Origin: DASSUC01 sp035649895 | GTDB lineage: Bacteria; Actinomycetota; Actinomycetes; Mycobacteriales; Micromonosporaceae | Length of the DNA: 64,000 nucleotides | Assembly: GCA_035649895.1 (NCBI GenBank) | Contig: DASRIS010000118.1 | Span: 1-64,000 of the forward strand | Direction: 5' to 3' | Shown here: positions 18,662 through 26,324 of the stretch, one piece after another | Layout of the letters: each line of letters begins with the position of its first letter | Numbering within the stretch: the first letter of the stretch is position 1 | Position numbers and translations under genes: made by a program | The notes under the pieces: model-generated | Told to the model about the DNA's origin: nothing | The model's database searches: none | Seen by the model: only the letters and a program-made list of their open reading frames with translations

Positions 18662-18916
18662 GTGACCACTACCACCCAGGACCGCAAGGCACAGATCCGG
18701 GACGTCGTGTCCGACATTCTCGAGATCGACCCCGAAGAGCTTACCGAGGAGAGCCTCTTCAAAGAGGACCACGACGCCGACTCGTTGCGGGCGATCGAGA
18801 TCCTGGCCGCGCTGGAGAAGACCTTCGGCGTCACTATCAGCCAGACCGAGCTGGTCCGCCTGGTCAACCTCGCCGGCGTCTACGCGGTCGTGGCCGAGGC
18901 GTCCGGCTGGGAGTGA
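18662..18916 (+). CDS. acyl carrier protein of the type II PKS
   Basis: An 84-residue carrier protein with the phosphopantetheine serine at Ser41 (DADSL) and an acidic helix II. The GTG at 18662 is preceded by GGGAGGGGACGG. It is the first gene of the plus-strand PKS run and lies directly ahead of the KS pair, so it most probably carries the growing polyketide chain. Confidence 0.93.
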   Translation: MTTTTQDRKAQIRDVVSDILEIDPEELTEESLFKEDHDADSLRAIEILAALEKTFGVTISQTELVRLVNLAGVYAVVAEASGWE

Positions 18917-18969
18917 GCCGGGGCTGCGGCGGGCGCACCGAGCGCGCCGAGTTGAGGGAGCCGGGGAGC

Positions 18970-20232
18970 ATGTGGCCCACCGTCACCGACCCGGACCAGG
19001 CAACAGCTGACCTGGCTGAGCACCGGGTGGTCATCACCGGCCTGGGCGTGGTCTCCAGCATCGGTGTGGGTGCCGGTGAGTTCCAGGCCGGGCTCCTGGC
19101 CGGGCGCAGCGGCGCCCGGCCGATCAGCGCGTTCGACACCAAAGGCTACGAGTACGCCAACGGTTGCGAGATCGTCGGCTTCGACCCCACCCCCTGGGTC
19201 AGGAACCTCGACCCGGCGTCGCTCGGCCGGGCCAGCCAGTTCTCGGTCAGCGCCGCCCGGATGGCGGTTGACGACGCCGGCCTGGCAGCCGCCGACCTGA
19301 CCGACCGCCACGGCCTGGTCGCGATCGGCACCACCGACGGCGAGTCCCGCGACGTCGACCAGCTGGTCGCGCAGGAGGTCGCCGGCGGACCCGACCGGAT
19401 GGACCCGGCCCTTGCCAAGCGGGTCAGCGCGGTGCGGCTCGCGGTGGCCATCGCCCACGAGCTCGGGCTGACCGACGTGGAGACGGTGACTGTGCCCACC
19501 GCCTGCGCGGCGGGCAACTACGCGATCGGGTACGGCTTCGACGCGGTACGCAGCGGCGAGGCCGAGTTCGCCCTGTGTGGCGGCGCGGACGCGATGAGCC
19601 GCAAGACGTTCACCGGCTTCTACCGCCTCGGCGCCGTCGCCCCGCAGCGGTGCCAACCGTTTGACCGTAACCGCCAGGGCATCCTCACCGGCGAGGGCGC
19701 CGGCGTGCTGCTGCTGGAGAGCCTCGGGTCCGCCCGCGCGCGGGGCGCCCGGATCTACGCCGAGGTGCTCGGCTACGGCCTCAACTGCGACGCCGACCAT
19801 CCGGTCGCGCCCAACCAGGACAGCATCGCGCGGTGCATGCGGCTGGCACTGGAGAACGCGAAGGTCAAGCCGGAGGAGGTTGACCTCATCTCCGCCCACG
19901 GCACCGCCACCAGGGCCAACGACGTGGCCGAGGCCGGCGCCATCCGCGAGGTCTTCGGCGAGCGGGCGCCGCGTACCGTCTCGATGAAGTCCATGCTGGG
20001 CCATGCCCTCGGCGCGGCCAGCGCGCTGGCCACGGTCGGCTGCGTGCTCGCCATCACCGGGGGGTTCATCCCGCCGACGATCAACCACGTGGAGACCGAC
20101 CCCGAGTGCGATGTCGACTGCGTGCCCAACCAGTCGGTCCGGGCGGACGTCCGGGTGGTGCAGAACAACGGCTTCGCCTTCGGCGGCAACAACGCCGTGG
20201 TGCTGGTCGGCCGGTACGAGGAGCACCGGTGA
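18970..20232 (+). CDS. beta-ketoacyl synthase (KS-alpha type, catalytically intact)
   Basis: A 420-residue FabF-fold condensing enzyme with the full triad: Cys179 (TACAAGNYA), His310 (SAHGTATRAND) and His344 (KSMLGHALG). The ATG at 18970 follows GCCGGGGAGC. The following KS-like gene overlaps its stop by four bases, matching the KS/CLF heterodimer arrangement. Together with ACP, KR and dehydratase genes it should build a reduced or polyene chain by decarboxylative condensation of malonyl-ACP. No malonyltransferase gene is seen, so the fatty-acid FabD probably serves. Confidence 0.93.
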   Translation: MWPTVTDPDQATADLAEHRVVITGLGVVSSIGVGAGEFQAGLLAGRSGARPISAFDTKGYEYANGCEIVGFDPTPWVRNLDPASLGRASQFSVSAARMAVDDAGLAAADLTDRHGLVAIGTTDGESRDVDQLVAQEVAGGPDRMDPALAKRVSAVRLAVAIAHELGLTDVETVTVPTACAAGNYAIGYGFDAVRSGEAEFALCGGADAMSRKTFTGFYRLGAVAPQRCQPFDRNRQGILTGEGAGVLLLESLGSARARGARIYAEVLGYGLNCDADHPVAPNQDSIARCMRLALENAKVKPEEVDLISAHGTATRANDVAEAGAIREVFGERAPRTVSMKSMLGHALGAASALATVGCVLAITGGFIPPTINHVETDPECDVDCVPNQSVRADVRVVQNNGFAFGGNNAVVLVGRYEEHR

Positions 20233-21416
20233 CCGGCGTGGCGCAGCGGCTCCCCACGGACCTGGCCGCCGGTGCCGGCACCATCGCAGGCCGCGAGGGC
20301 GTCCGCCGTACGGTCATCTCCGCGTGGTCCGCGGTCTCCCCGTTCGGCCTGGACCGCACGGACCTCGTCGCCGGCCTGCGGGACGGCCGGCGCTGCGCCG
20401 CCCCGGTCGACGCCCCCGGCTGGCCGGCGGCGGCCGGGGAGGCATGCCCGGTCCCTGGCTTCGACGCCCGGGCCGTGCTGGGGCGCAAGGGCACCCGCTC
20501 CATGGACCGGGTGAGCGCCCTCGCGGTGGCGGCGACCGGTCAGCTCCTGCGCGGCCCGGACGGCGCGCGTATCGACGGCGTGGGCGCTGACACCGCGCTG
20601 GTGCTCGGCACCGCCAACGGCAGCACGCAGAGCATGATGGACTTCATCCGCGACTCCCTGGTGCAGGAGCGGCCCTACCTCGTCGACCCGGCGCGCTTCC
20701 CCAACACCGCGATGAACTGCGCGACCGCCCAGAGCGCGATCTGGCACGGGCTGCGTGGGCCCAACACGACCGTCGCCGGAGGTCGCGCCGCAGGGCTGCT
20801 CGCCCTCCAGTACGCGCTGCGCCTGCACCGGTCGGGCCGGGCCGGCGCGATCGCGTGCGGCGCGGCCGAGGAGCTCTCCGCGGCGCGCGCGTGGCTCGAG
20901 TACCACACCGCCCCGGGCTGGCTCGCGGCGACACGCCTCGGCGAGGGCTGCGCGATGGTGCTGCTGGAGCCGGGGGGTCGCCCCGGCGGGCACGGCCGCG
21001 CCGAGCTCGCCGAGGTGCTCGCGCTCGAGTTCGGCGTGTACGGCCAGCCGGCGGAGGTCGGCTCCGTGCTCGCCAGGTGCCTGCGCCGTGCCTTCGTGAC
21101 CGCTCAGGAGCCACCTGACCGGGTCTGGGCGGTCGCCAGCTGCGGCGGCCCCGAGCCGGTCCGCGCAGCCGAGGAGAACGCCCTGGCGGGGGTCCTCGGT
21201 GCCGGCGCCACGCCGCTCCGCCTGCTCAGCACCGACCTGGTCGGCGACACCAACGCCGCATCCGCCATGTTCGCGCTCACCGCCGTGCTCGCGCTGGCGG
21301 CACAGGCACCAGCGGCGGGTGGGCGGACCGCGCTGCTGACCGCGGTGGACCGGGACGGCGTGGTCGGCTGCGCCCTGCTGCGGCTGGGCACTGCGGCCCA
21401 GGAGCGGGCGTCGTGA
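20229..21416 (+). CDS. chain-length-factor-like ketosynthase without active-site residues
   Basis: A 395-residue KS-fold protein paired with the preceding KS. The nucleophile position reads TVAGGRAAG, so Arg186 replaces Cys. Both histidine motifs are also lost (SCGGPEP for SAHGT; VGDTNAAS for GHxxGAAS). It therefore cannot condense by itself and should act as the KS-beta partner that sets chain length. Classical aromatic CLFs carry Gln at the nucleophile position, so Arg is unusual. The GTG at 20229 overlaps the upstream stop (GTGA). Confidence 0.85.
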   Translation: MTGVAQRLPTDLAAGAGTIAGREGVRRTVISAWSAVSPFGLDRTDLVAGLRDGRRCAAPVDAPGWPAAAGEACPVPGFDARAVLGRKGTRSMDRVSALAVAATGQLLRGPDGARIDGVGADTALVLGTANGSTQSMMDFIRDSLVQERPYLVDPARFPNTAMNCATAQSAIWHGLRGPNTTVAGGRAAGLLALQYALRLHRSGRAGAIACGAAEELSAARAWLEYHTAPGWLAATRLGEGCAMVLLEPGGRPGGHGRAELAEVLALEFGVYGQPAEVGSVLARCLRRAFVTAQEPPDRVWAVASCGGPEPVRAAEENALAGVLGAGATPLRLLSTDLVGDTNAASAMFALTAVLALAAQAPAAGGRTALLTAVDRDGVVGCALLRLGTAAQERAS

Positions 21417-21940
21417 CGACCAGCAGGTGCAGCCCGGTCGCCGCCGCCGGCTGGCGGGTCGACCGCGGCGGGACCGGGGGCGAGGGCGAGACCGGGGGCG
21501 AGACCGGGGGCGGGGGCGCACCGGGCGACCCGGTCCTGGCGGTAGTACGGGTGGACCCGGCGGAGCCGGTCTTCGCCGGGCACTACCCCGGGTTCCCCAT
21601 CTTCCCTGGCGTGTGTGTGGTGGAGTGCGTCCACCGCACCGCGCTGGCCGCCCCACCGCCAAGCCCACCGCCGGAGGGCTCACCGCTACCAAGCCCATCG
21701 CCCGAGGGCGCGCCGCTGCCAGGCGCACCGCTATCGGGCGCACCGCCGGCCGGGTTGGTGCTCGCCGCGGTCGAGTCCACCCGGTTCCTCAGCCCGGTCT
21801 TTCCCCACGACGAACTCACCATCAAGCTCACCTGGTCGCCGGAGGGCCCGCAGTGGCGGTGCGCCGCCGAGGTCCGCAGCGCACGCGGGCGGGTGGCCCA
21901 GGTCCGGCTGCGGTACCGCACCGGAGGCGACTGGTCGTGA
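21413..21940 (+). CDS. hotdog-fold 3-hydroxyacyl-ACP dehydratase subunit with intact His/Glu
   Basis: A 175-residue FabZ/FabA-like protein. The motif FAGHYPGFPIFPGVCVVE retains the catalytic histidine and glutamate. A Gly-rich N-terminal stretch and a Pro/Ser/Gly-rich loop (encoded by tandem repeats near 21650-21750) interrupt the fold. It overlaps the KS-beta stop and the next dehydratase start, so the three are coupled. It likely forms a heteromeric dehydratase with the next gene, as in ishigamide-type reducing type II PKSs. Confidence 0.82.
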   Translation: MTTSRCSPVAAAGWRVDRGGTGGEGETGGETGGGGAPGDPVLAVVRVDPAEPVFAGHYPGFPIFPGVCVVECVHRTALAAPPPSPPPEGSPLPSPSPEGAPLPGAPLSGAPPAGLVLAAVESTRFLSPVFPHDELTIKLTWSPEGPQWRCAAEVRSARGRVAQVRLRYRTGGDWS

Positions 21941-22590
21941 CGCATCCACCGGGCTTCGCTGAGATCAAGCGGGTGCTGCCGCACCGGTACCCGATGTTGC
22001 TGGTGGACCGGGTGGTCGAGATCGAGCCGGGGATCCGGCTCACCGCCCGCAAGGCGGTGAGCGGGAACGAGCCCTGGTACCGCGACCTGGCCGACGACAC
22101 GCCAGCCACCGGGTACGCCTACCCGCCAACGCTTCTGGTCGAGTCGTGGTGCCAGGCTGCGGGCCTGCTCGCGGCGAGCGAGCCAACCTGGGACCTGGCC
22201 GGGGACCCGACCAATGAGCCACCGGGGGGTCTGACTGGTGAGCCGCCCCGGAACCCGGCCAGCGGCCTGGACCGCCAAGACGTGCCCACCGGCCGGGTCC
22301 TGCTCATCGGCGCGATAACCGGCATCCGGTTCACCGGCGACGTCTTCCCGGGCGACCTCGTCGAGCATCGGGTCCGCCTGGTGCGCTCGGTCGGCGATAC
22401 CGCGATCTTCGAGGGAGAGTCGCTGGTTGACGGGCGAACCGTCGTGGAGGTGGAGCGCGTCGTGGTGGCCCTGCGCCCGGCGGCCGAGCTCGCTGGCGCA
22501 ACGCAGCCGCCGCGGGCCGAGCTCGCTGGCGCAACGCAGCCGCCGCGGGCCGAGCTCGCCGGCACAGCCCAGCCGGCCTTGACCGGATGA
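21937..22590 (+). CDS. FabZ-like dehydratase subunit lacking the catalytic histidine
   Basis: A 217-residue protein beginning like FabZ (IKRVLPHRYPMLLVDRVVEIEPG). Where FabZ has HFPGxPxxPG it reads GYAYPPTLLVESWCQ: the glutamate stays but the histidine is gone. It has a Pro/Gly-rich insertion after residue ~85 and a C-terminal tail of 33-base tandem repeats (RAELAGATQPP). It is probably a partner for the upstream subunit. The GTG at 21937 overlaps that gene's stop. Confidence 0.8.
   Translation: MTHPPGFAEIKRVLPHRYPMLLVDRVVEIEPGIRLTARKAVSGNEPWYRDLADDTPATGYAYPPTLLVESWCQAAGLLAASEPTWDLAGDPTNEPPGGLTGEPPRNPASGLDRQDVPTGRVLLIGAITGIRFTGDVFPGDLVEHRVRLVRSVGDTAIFEGESLVDGRTVVEVERVVVALRPAAELAGATQPPRAELAGATQPPRAELAGTAQPALTG
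22483..22575. repeat. 33-base tandem repeat at the 3' end of the second dehydratase gene
   Basis: Two identical 33-base units (22483-22515 and 22516-22548) and a diverged partial third (from 22549) encode repeated 11-residue blocks (AELAGATQPPR). The identity of units 1 and 2 indicates recent duplication. Confidence 0.95.
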
Positions 22591-22613
22591 ACCGGATGGA
22601 GGGGATAGCCGCG

Positions 22614-23360
22614 ATGACGAAGCCAGGTTCCCGGGTGGCACTGGTCACCGGCGGGTCCCGCGGCATCGGCCGGGCTGTTGTGCTGCGCCTGGCCCAGGAC
22701 GGCTACGACGTGGGCTTCTGCTACCGCTCGCAGTCCGACGCAGCTCGCCGCCTGGAGAAGGAGGCGGGCGAGCACGGCGTACGGGTGATGTCCCGACCGG
22801 CGGACGTGACCGACCCGGTCGCGGTGCAGGAGCTGGTCAAGGCCACCCAGGAGGAGCTGGGCCCGGTCCACACCGTGGTCACCTCGGCCGGAGTGGTGCG
22901 CGACGCCCCGCTGCTGATGATGAGCGCGGACGACTGGCACCAGGTGCTCGACACCAACCTGGACGGCACCTACCACGTATGCCGGGCCACCGTCTTCGAG
23001 ATGATGAAGCGCAAGGCCGGCTGCGTGGTGGCCATCTCCTCGGTGGCTGGCGTGCAGGGCAACGCCGGGCAGGCCAACTACTCGGCGGCCAAGGCCGGCA
23101 TCATCGGCTTCACCCGCGCCCTGGCCAAGGAGGTAGGGCGGTACGGCATCCGGGCCAACGTCGTCGCGCCGGGCTTCATCGAGACCGACATGACGGCCGG
23201 GCTGAGCGGGGCAGTACGCGAACAGGCGCTGAGCCGGATCCCGCTCGGCCGGATGGGCCGCCCCGAGGACGTGGCCGAGCTGGTCGGCTTCCTCGCCTCC
23301 GACCGGGCCGCCTATATCACCGGAGCCGTCTTCCAGGTGGACGGCGGCATCATCGGCTGA
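22614..23360 (+). CDS. 3-oxoacyl-ACP reductase (FabG-type ketoreductase)
   Basis: A 248-residue SDR enzyme. It shows TGGSRGIG for NADPH binding, and the catalytic Ser (SSVAG), Tyr and Lys (YSAAKAG), with the later PGFIETDM. The ATG at 22614 has GGAGGGG at good spacing and is preferred to the ATG at 22587, which overlaps the previous stop. It is the last gene of the plus-strand PKS run and should reduce each beta-keto intermediate before dehydration. Confidence 0.93.
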   Translation: MTKPGSRVALVTGGSRGIGRAVVLRLAQDGYDVGFCYRSQSDAARRLEKEAGEHGVRVMSRPADVTDPVAVQELVKATQEELGPVHTVVTSAGVVRDAPLLMMSADDWHQVLDTNLDGTYHVCRATVFEMMKRKAGCVVAISSVAGVQGNAGQANYSAAKAGIIGFTRALAKEVGRYGIRANVVAPGFIETDMTAGLSGAVREQALSRIPLGRMGRPEDVAELVGFLASDRAAYITGAVFQVDGGIIG

Positions 23361-23370
23361 CGACCAGGGC

Positions 23371-24294
23371 TCACGCCCGGATGGGAGCGGGGGCCGGGTG
23401 CCGGCCGTTGCGGCTGCCCGGGCCGCACCCGTTGGCGGGACCCGGCGGCGCACCGCCGGCCGAGCCGCAGCGGGACAGCAGGCCGAGCTGGGCCGCCCTG
23501 GCGCCGGCCTGGAACCGCGAGGCCGCACCCATGTCGCGCATCAGCTCCGCCACGTACCGCCGGTAGGTGCGCACCGACAGGCCAAGCTTGCGGGCGGCGG
23601 TGTCGTCCTTGTAGCCCGCGCCGAGAAACCCCAGGATCTGCCGGTTCACGTCGTCGCGTGCCCGCTCCCCGAGCCGCAGGCACTGCGCCGCCGGCCGCGC
23701 CGAGTCCCACGCCTCAGTGAACAGCGCGCGCAGGGTGCGCAGGATGGCCGGTGCGAGCGCGATCAGCGCCTCAGGCTCGTCAGTGCCGCCGCTGGAACGG
23801 ACAAGCGCCACCCGCTCGTCCACCATCACCAGCTCCTGCGGCGGCGACTCCGCGACCCGGGTCGGGATGGCGTGGGCCTCGGCGCGCTCCAGGAACCTGA
23901 CCCCGTCCGCGGTGCGCAGGGTCCTGGCCGGGCAGAGCATCCGTACCGAGACCGCCGAGGCGGCCACCCGGGCGATCTCCGCCAGGACCGTGTCGAGCCG
24001 GTCGGGGTCGCAGTGCTCCGCCGGCAGCACGCAGATCAGCTCCTTACGGGCCGCCGCCACCATCCGCAGCAGCGTGGTGAAGGCCGCGTCGTCGTCGGGC
24101 GCCAGCTCCACCAGCGCCCGGGTGCTCGACCGGCGGCGGTGGTTGGACATCGCCGCGTCGACCAGTGCCCGCGCCTGGATCAGCGCGCGCTCGACCTCGT
24201 CACCTGGGACGCCACCGACCTGGGCCGGGTGGCCCGGCCCCGCACCGACCATCCGGCCCGGCGCCGCACCCAACGGCAGTACCTGCTGCGACAT
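23371..24294 (-). CDS. LuxR-type transcriptional regulator
   Basis: A 307-residue regulator with a C-terminal LuxR/GerE-like helix-turn-helix (ILGFLGAGYKDDTAARKLGLSVRTYRRYVAELM). The N-terminal part resembles the sensor region of actinobacterial LuxR proteins that include a TrmB-like middle domain (ICVLPAEHCDPDRLD). There is no receiver domain. I chose ATG 24294, which has AAAGGAGCC upstream, over ATG 24321. It is convergent with the KR gene (10-base gap) and lies 40 bases after the hydrolase stop on the same strand. It is the only obvious cluster-situated regulator. Confidence 0.85.
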   Translation of the reverse strand: MSQQVLPLGAAPGRMVGAGPGHPAQVGGVPGDEVERALIQARALVDAAMSNHRRRSSTRALVELAPDDDAAFTTLLRMVAAARKELICVLPAEHCDPDRLDTVLAEIARVAASAVSVRMLCPARTLRTADGVRFLERAEAHAIPTRVAESPPQELVMVDERVALVRSSGGTDEPEALIALAPAILRTLRALFTEAWDSARPAAQCLRLGERARDDVNRQILGFLGAGYKDDTAARKLGLSVRTYRRYVAELMRDMGAASRFQAGARAAQLGLLSRCGSAGGAPPGPANGCGPGSRNGRHPAPAPIRA

Positions 24295-24334
24295 CGCCTG
24301 TGGCTCCTTTAGTGGGTCCACGCCACGGCGTACC

Positions 24335-25408
24335 TCACCCGTGGCGCAGCGTGAATGCTTGGGTCTTGGCGGCGGACGGGTCGCCCGGGCGCACGTAGAG
24401 CTCGCCGCGTGACGGCAGCATCACGACGGCGGCGACGGTGCGCTCGAGACGGATGTCGCCTCCGTCCGGCACGCAGATCGGCGGGGCGGACAGGAGTGCG
24501 AAGTGGTCCTCGACGCCGGCCTGCTGGGGTACGGAGGCGAGCCCGCGCCGGCAGGCGTCCAGCCGGCGCAGCGAGGAGTTGCGCGCAAAGACGTTGAGCT
24601 CGTCCCGCGGGGCGAGGTCCGCGTGCAGGAGGTGGTTGGTGTGCACCGTCTGGGCCGCCTCGACCACGCGCAGCTCGTCCTCGACGACCTCGACATAGGC
24701 GGCCTTTGTGGGGTCGCACAAGGTGATCGACCGGGAGCTGGCCAGCCGCATGCCGCGCAGGGCAGCGACCGCCTCGTCCACGCTCGCGGCCGTGTCCAGC
24801 AGGTGGCGGATGGCGAGGTACGGCGGCAGCCCAGGGCGCCACTGTCCACCGAGGACGAGGTTCAGCCCGACCGCCAGGCCGTCGGAGTTGAGGCCGAGGT
24901 AGCCCAGCAGCCCGGCGAAGCTGAGTACGAGCACCCGCCGGGCCGACCCGGTCCGCGCGACCTCCAGCACGCTGATCTGGTCGTCCAGGTTGCCGTTGAG
25001 GTCGACGGTCTGGGCGAGCACCGGCTCGCCGCCGCCGAGGCCGGCACCGGAGCCGGCCCGTGCGTACGTCGTGCAGTCTCCCAGCGTCGGGATCTTGCGA
25101 TAGCCCATGATCTCGCGCCGCAGCTGCAGCAGTGACGCGTGTGCGCGGCTGATGTCCGCGCCCCGGGCCAGACCCTCGATCTCCTCGGCCAGGTCGGGGG
25201 CTGCCTTGGCGATCTCCTCGTCGTAGGCGGCGATCGTGGGGAGCAGCTCCTCCATCGACACCGGCGGCTGCATGACCCGGTTCAACCGGCATAGCGAGTC
25301 GCCGATGAATGCGCGCAGCGGGCCGGAGCGCGCCGCACCGTGGCAGCGGCCGATGGTGAAGGGGTCGCCCTCGGCGCGTACCAGCGGGATCGTTGCCGTG
25401 CCGGTCAT
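24335..25408 (-). CDS. C45-family Ntn hydrolase (isopenicillin N acyltransferase-like)
   Basis: A 357-residue protein. Cys112 in LGDCTTYA matches the nucleophile that becomes N-terminal after self-cleavage in acyl-CoA:6-APA acyltransferase-like enzymes, followed by AQTVDLNGN, SFAGLLGYLGLNSDGLAVG and HTNHLL. Family members hydrolyse or transfer acyl groups on amines. In this setting it might remove a protecting N-acyl group added by the adjacent GNAT, or transfer an acyl group to the hydrazine nitrogen; both are inference. Its ATG overlaps the GNAT stop (ATGA). Confidence 0.82.
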   Translation of the reverse strand: MTGTATIPLVRAEGDPFTIGRCHGAARSGPLRAFIGDSLCRLNRVMQPPVSMEELLPTIAAYDEEIAKAAPDLAEEIEGLARGADISRAHASLLQLRREIMGYRKIPTLGDCTTYARAGSGAGLGGGEPVLAQTVDLNGNLDDQISVLEVARTGSARRVLVLSFAGLLGYLGLNSDGLAVGLNLVLGGQWRPGLPPYLAIRHLLDTAASVDEAVAALRGMRLASSRSITLCDPTKAAYVEVVEDELRVVEAAQTVHTNHLLHADLAPRDELNVFARNSSLRRLDACRRGLASVPQQAGVEDHFALLSAPPICVPDGGDIRLERTVAAVVMLPSRGELYVRPGDPSAAKTQAFTLRHG

Positions 25409-26040
25409 CTGGCGGCGTCCACCGGCGGCGCCACCTTCGGACTGGTGGCCAGCTGCTGCTTCACCCACGGCCACTCGCTGCGCAGCACGCTGTAGAAGAC
25501 CGCGTCGCGGCGGCGACCGCCCGGCATGGGGTTGAAGCTGCGCAGCGTGCCCTCCTCGACCGCGCCGATGTTACGCAGGCCGCGCCGCGCCTGCTCGTTC
25601 AGCCGGTCGGTCTTGAACTCCACCCGCTCGGCCACCATCCGCTCGAACGCGTGCTCCATCAGCAGGTACTTGGCCCAGCGGTTGACCCCCTGGCCGCGGA
25701 AGTCGCGGCCAAGCCAGGACCAGCCGATCTCCAGCCGCGCGTCGCGCTCGGCCAGGTTGCCGAAGCTCATGCTGCCGGCGGTACGGCCGCTGCGCTTGTC
25801 GGTGATGTGGTAGACGGCGCGGCGGCCGGCGGCGTGGTCGGCGAGCGTGGCGTCGAAGAAGGCCTCGAACTCCTCTTCAGTGGAGACCATCGTCACGAAG
25901 TAGCGCCAGATGTCCGGGTCCATCGCGATGGCGTGGATGGACCCGCGGTCCTCCGGCGTGATCGGTCGCAGCAGGACGTGCTCGTTCTCGAGCGTGGTCG
26001 CTGCGGTCTCCGCCCATCCCATGGTCTTCTCGCTCAGCAT
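25405..26040 (-). CDS. GNAT-family N-acyltransferase (RimJ/RimL-like)
   Basis: A 211-residue acetyltransferase fold with LLRPITPED at the start and the acyl-CoA-binding segment RDFRGQGVNRWAK. It lies between the free carrier protein and the C45 hydrolase. In triacsin-type clusters a GNAT acylates carrier-bound hydrazinoacetic acid with succinyl-CoA; the same order of AMP ligase, carrier protein and GNAT appears here, so that role is favoured. The start is ATG 26040; M7 is an alternative. No strong ribosome site distinguishes them. Confidence 0.85.
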   Translation of the reverse strand: MLSEKTMGWAETAATTLENEHVLLRPITPEDRGSIHAIAMDPDIWRYFVTMVSTEEEFEAFFDATLADHAAGRRAVYHITDKRSGRTAGSMSFGNLAERDARLEIGWSWLGRDFRGQGVNRWAKYLLMEHAFERMVAERVEFKTDRLNEQARRGLRNIGAVEEGTLRSFNPMPGGRRRDAVFYSVLRSEWPWVKQQLATSPKVAPPVDAAR

Positions 26041-26051
26041 CTGGGCCGCGC

Positions 26052-26324
26052 TCAGCGCTGCGGCGCGGGTAGCGCCGCGTGCCGGCCGACCGCCTCGGTC
26101 ACGTCGCGCAGGGTGCGCATGCGCGCCACGTCGTGCTCGGTGAAGTTCGACAGCGCGACGCCGGTCTCGTCGCAGACAGAGGTCAGGAACAGCACCCGGT
26201 TCAGCGACGTCAGCCCGTACCCGTCAGCCAGGTCGACATCGGGGTCGAGGTCGCCGGGTGCGACGTCCGGGTCGAGCACCAGCGCAAGGCTTTCGCGTAC
26301 CGCATTCTCGACATCAACGTGCAT
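26052..26324 (-). CDS. free acyl/peptidyl carrier protein
   Basis: A 90-residue carrier protein with the attachment serine at Ser40 (GYGLTSLNRV). The ATG at 26324 has GGAGGGG upstream and overlaps the end of the AMP-ligase gene by 11 bases, implying coupling with that ligase. By analogy with hydrazinoacetyl pathways it is the candidate acceptor of hydrazinoacetic acid. Confidence 0.9.
   Translation of the reverse strand: MHVDVENAVRESLALVLDPDVAPGDLDPDVDLADGYGLTSLNRVLFLTSVCDETGVALSNFTEHDVARMRTLRDVTEAVGRHAALPAPQR

Noticed and set aside
18466..20232. 588-codon frame that would fuse an N-terminal extension to the KS
   Set aside because: The first ~168 codons cover the divergent promoter and the ACP gene in another frame. 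The KS starts at ATG 18970 with its own ribosome site.
21427..22590. 387-codon frame joining the two dehydratase regions
   Set aside because: The N-terminal half is an Arg/Gly-rich shadow of the first dehydratase. The second dehydratase starts at GTG 21937 with a 4-base overlap.
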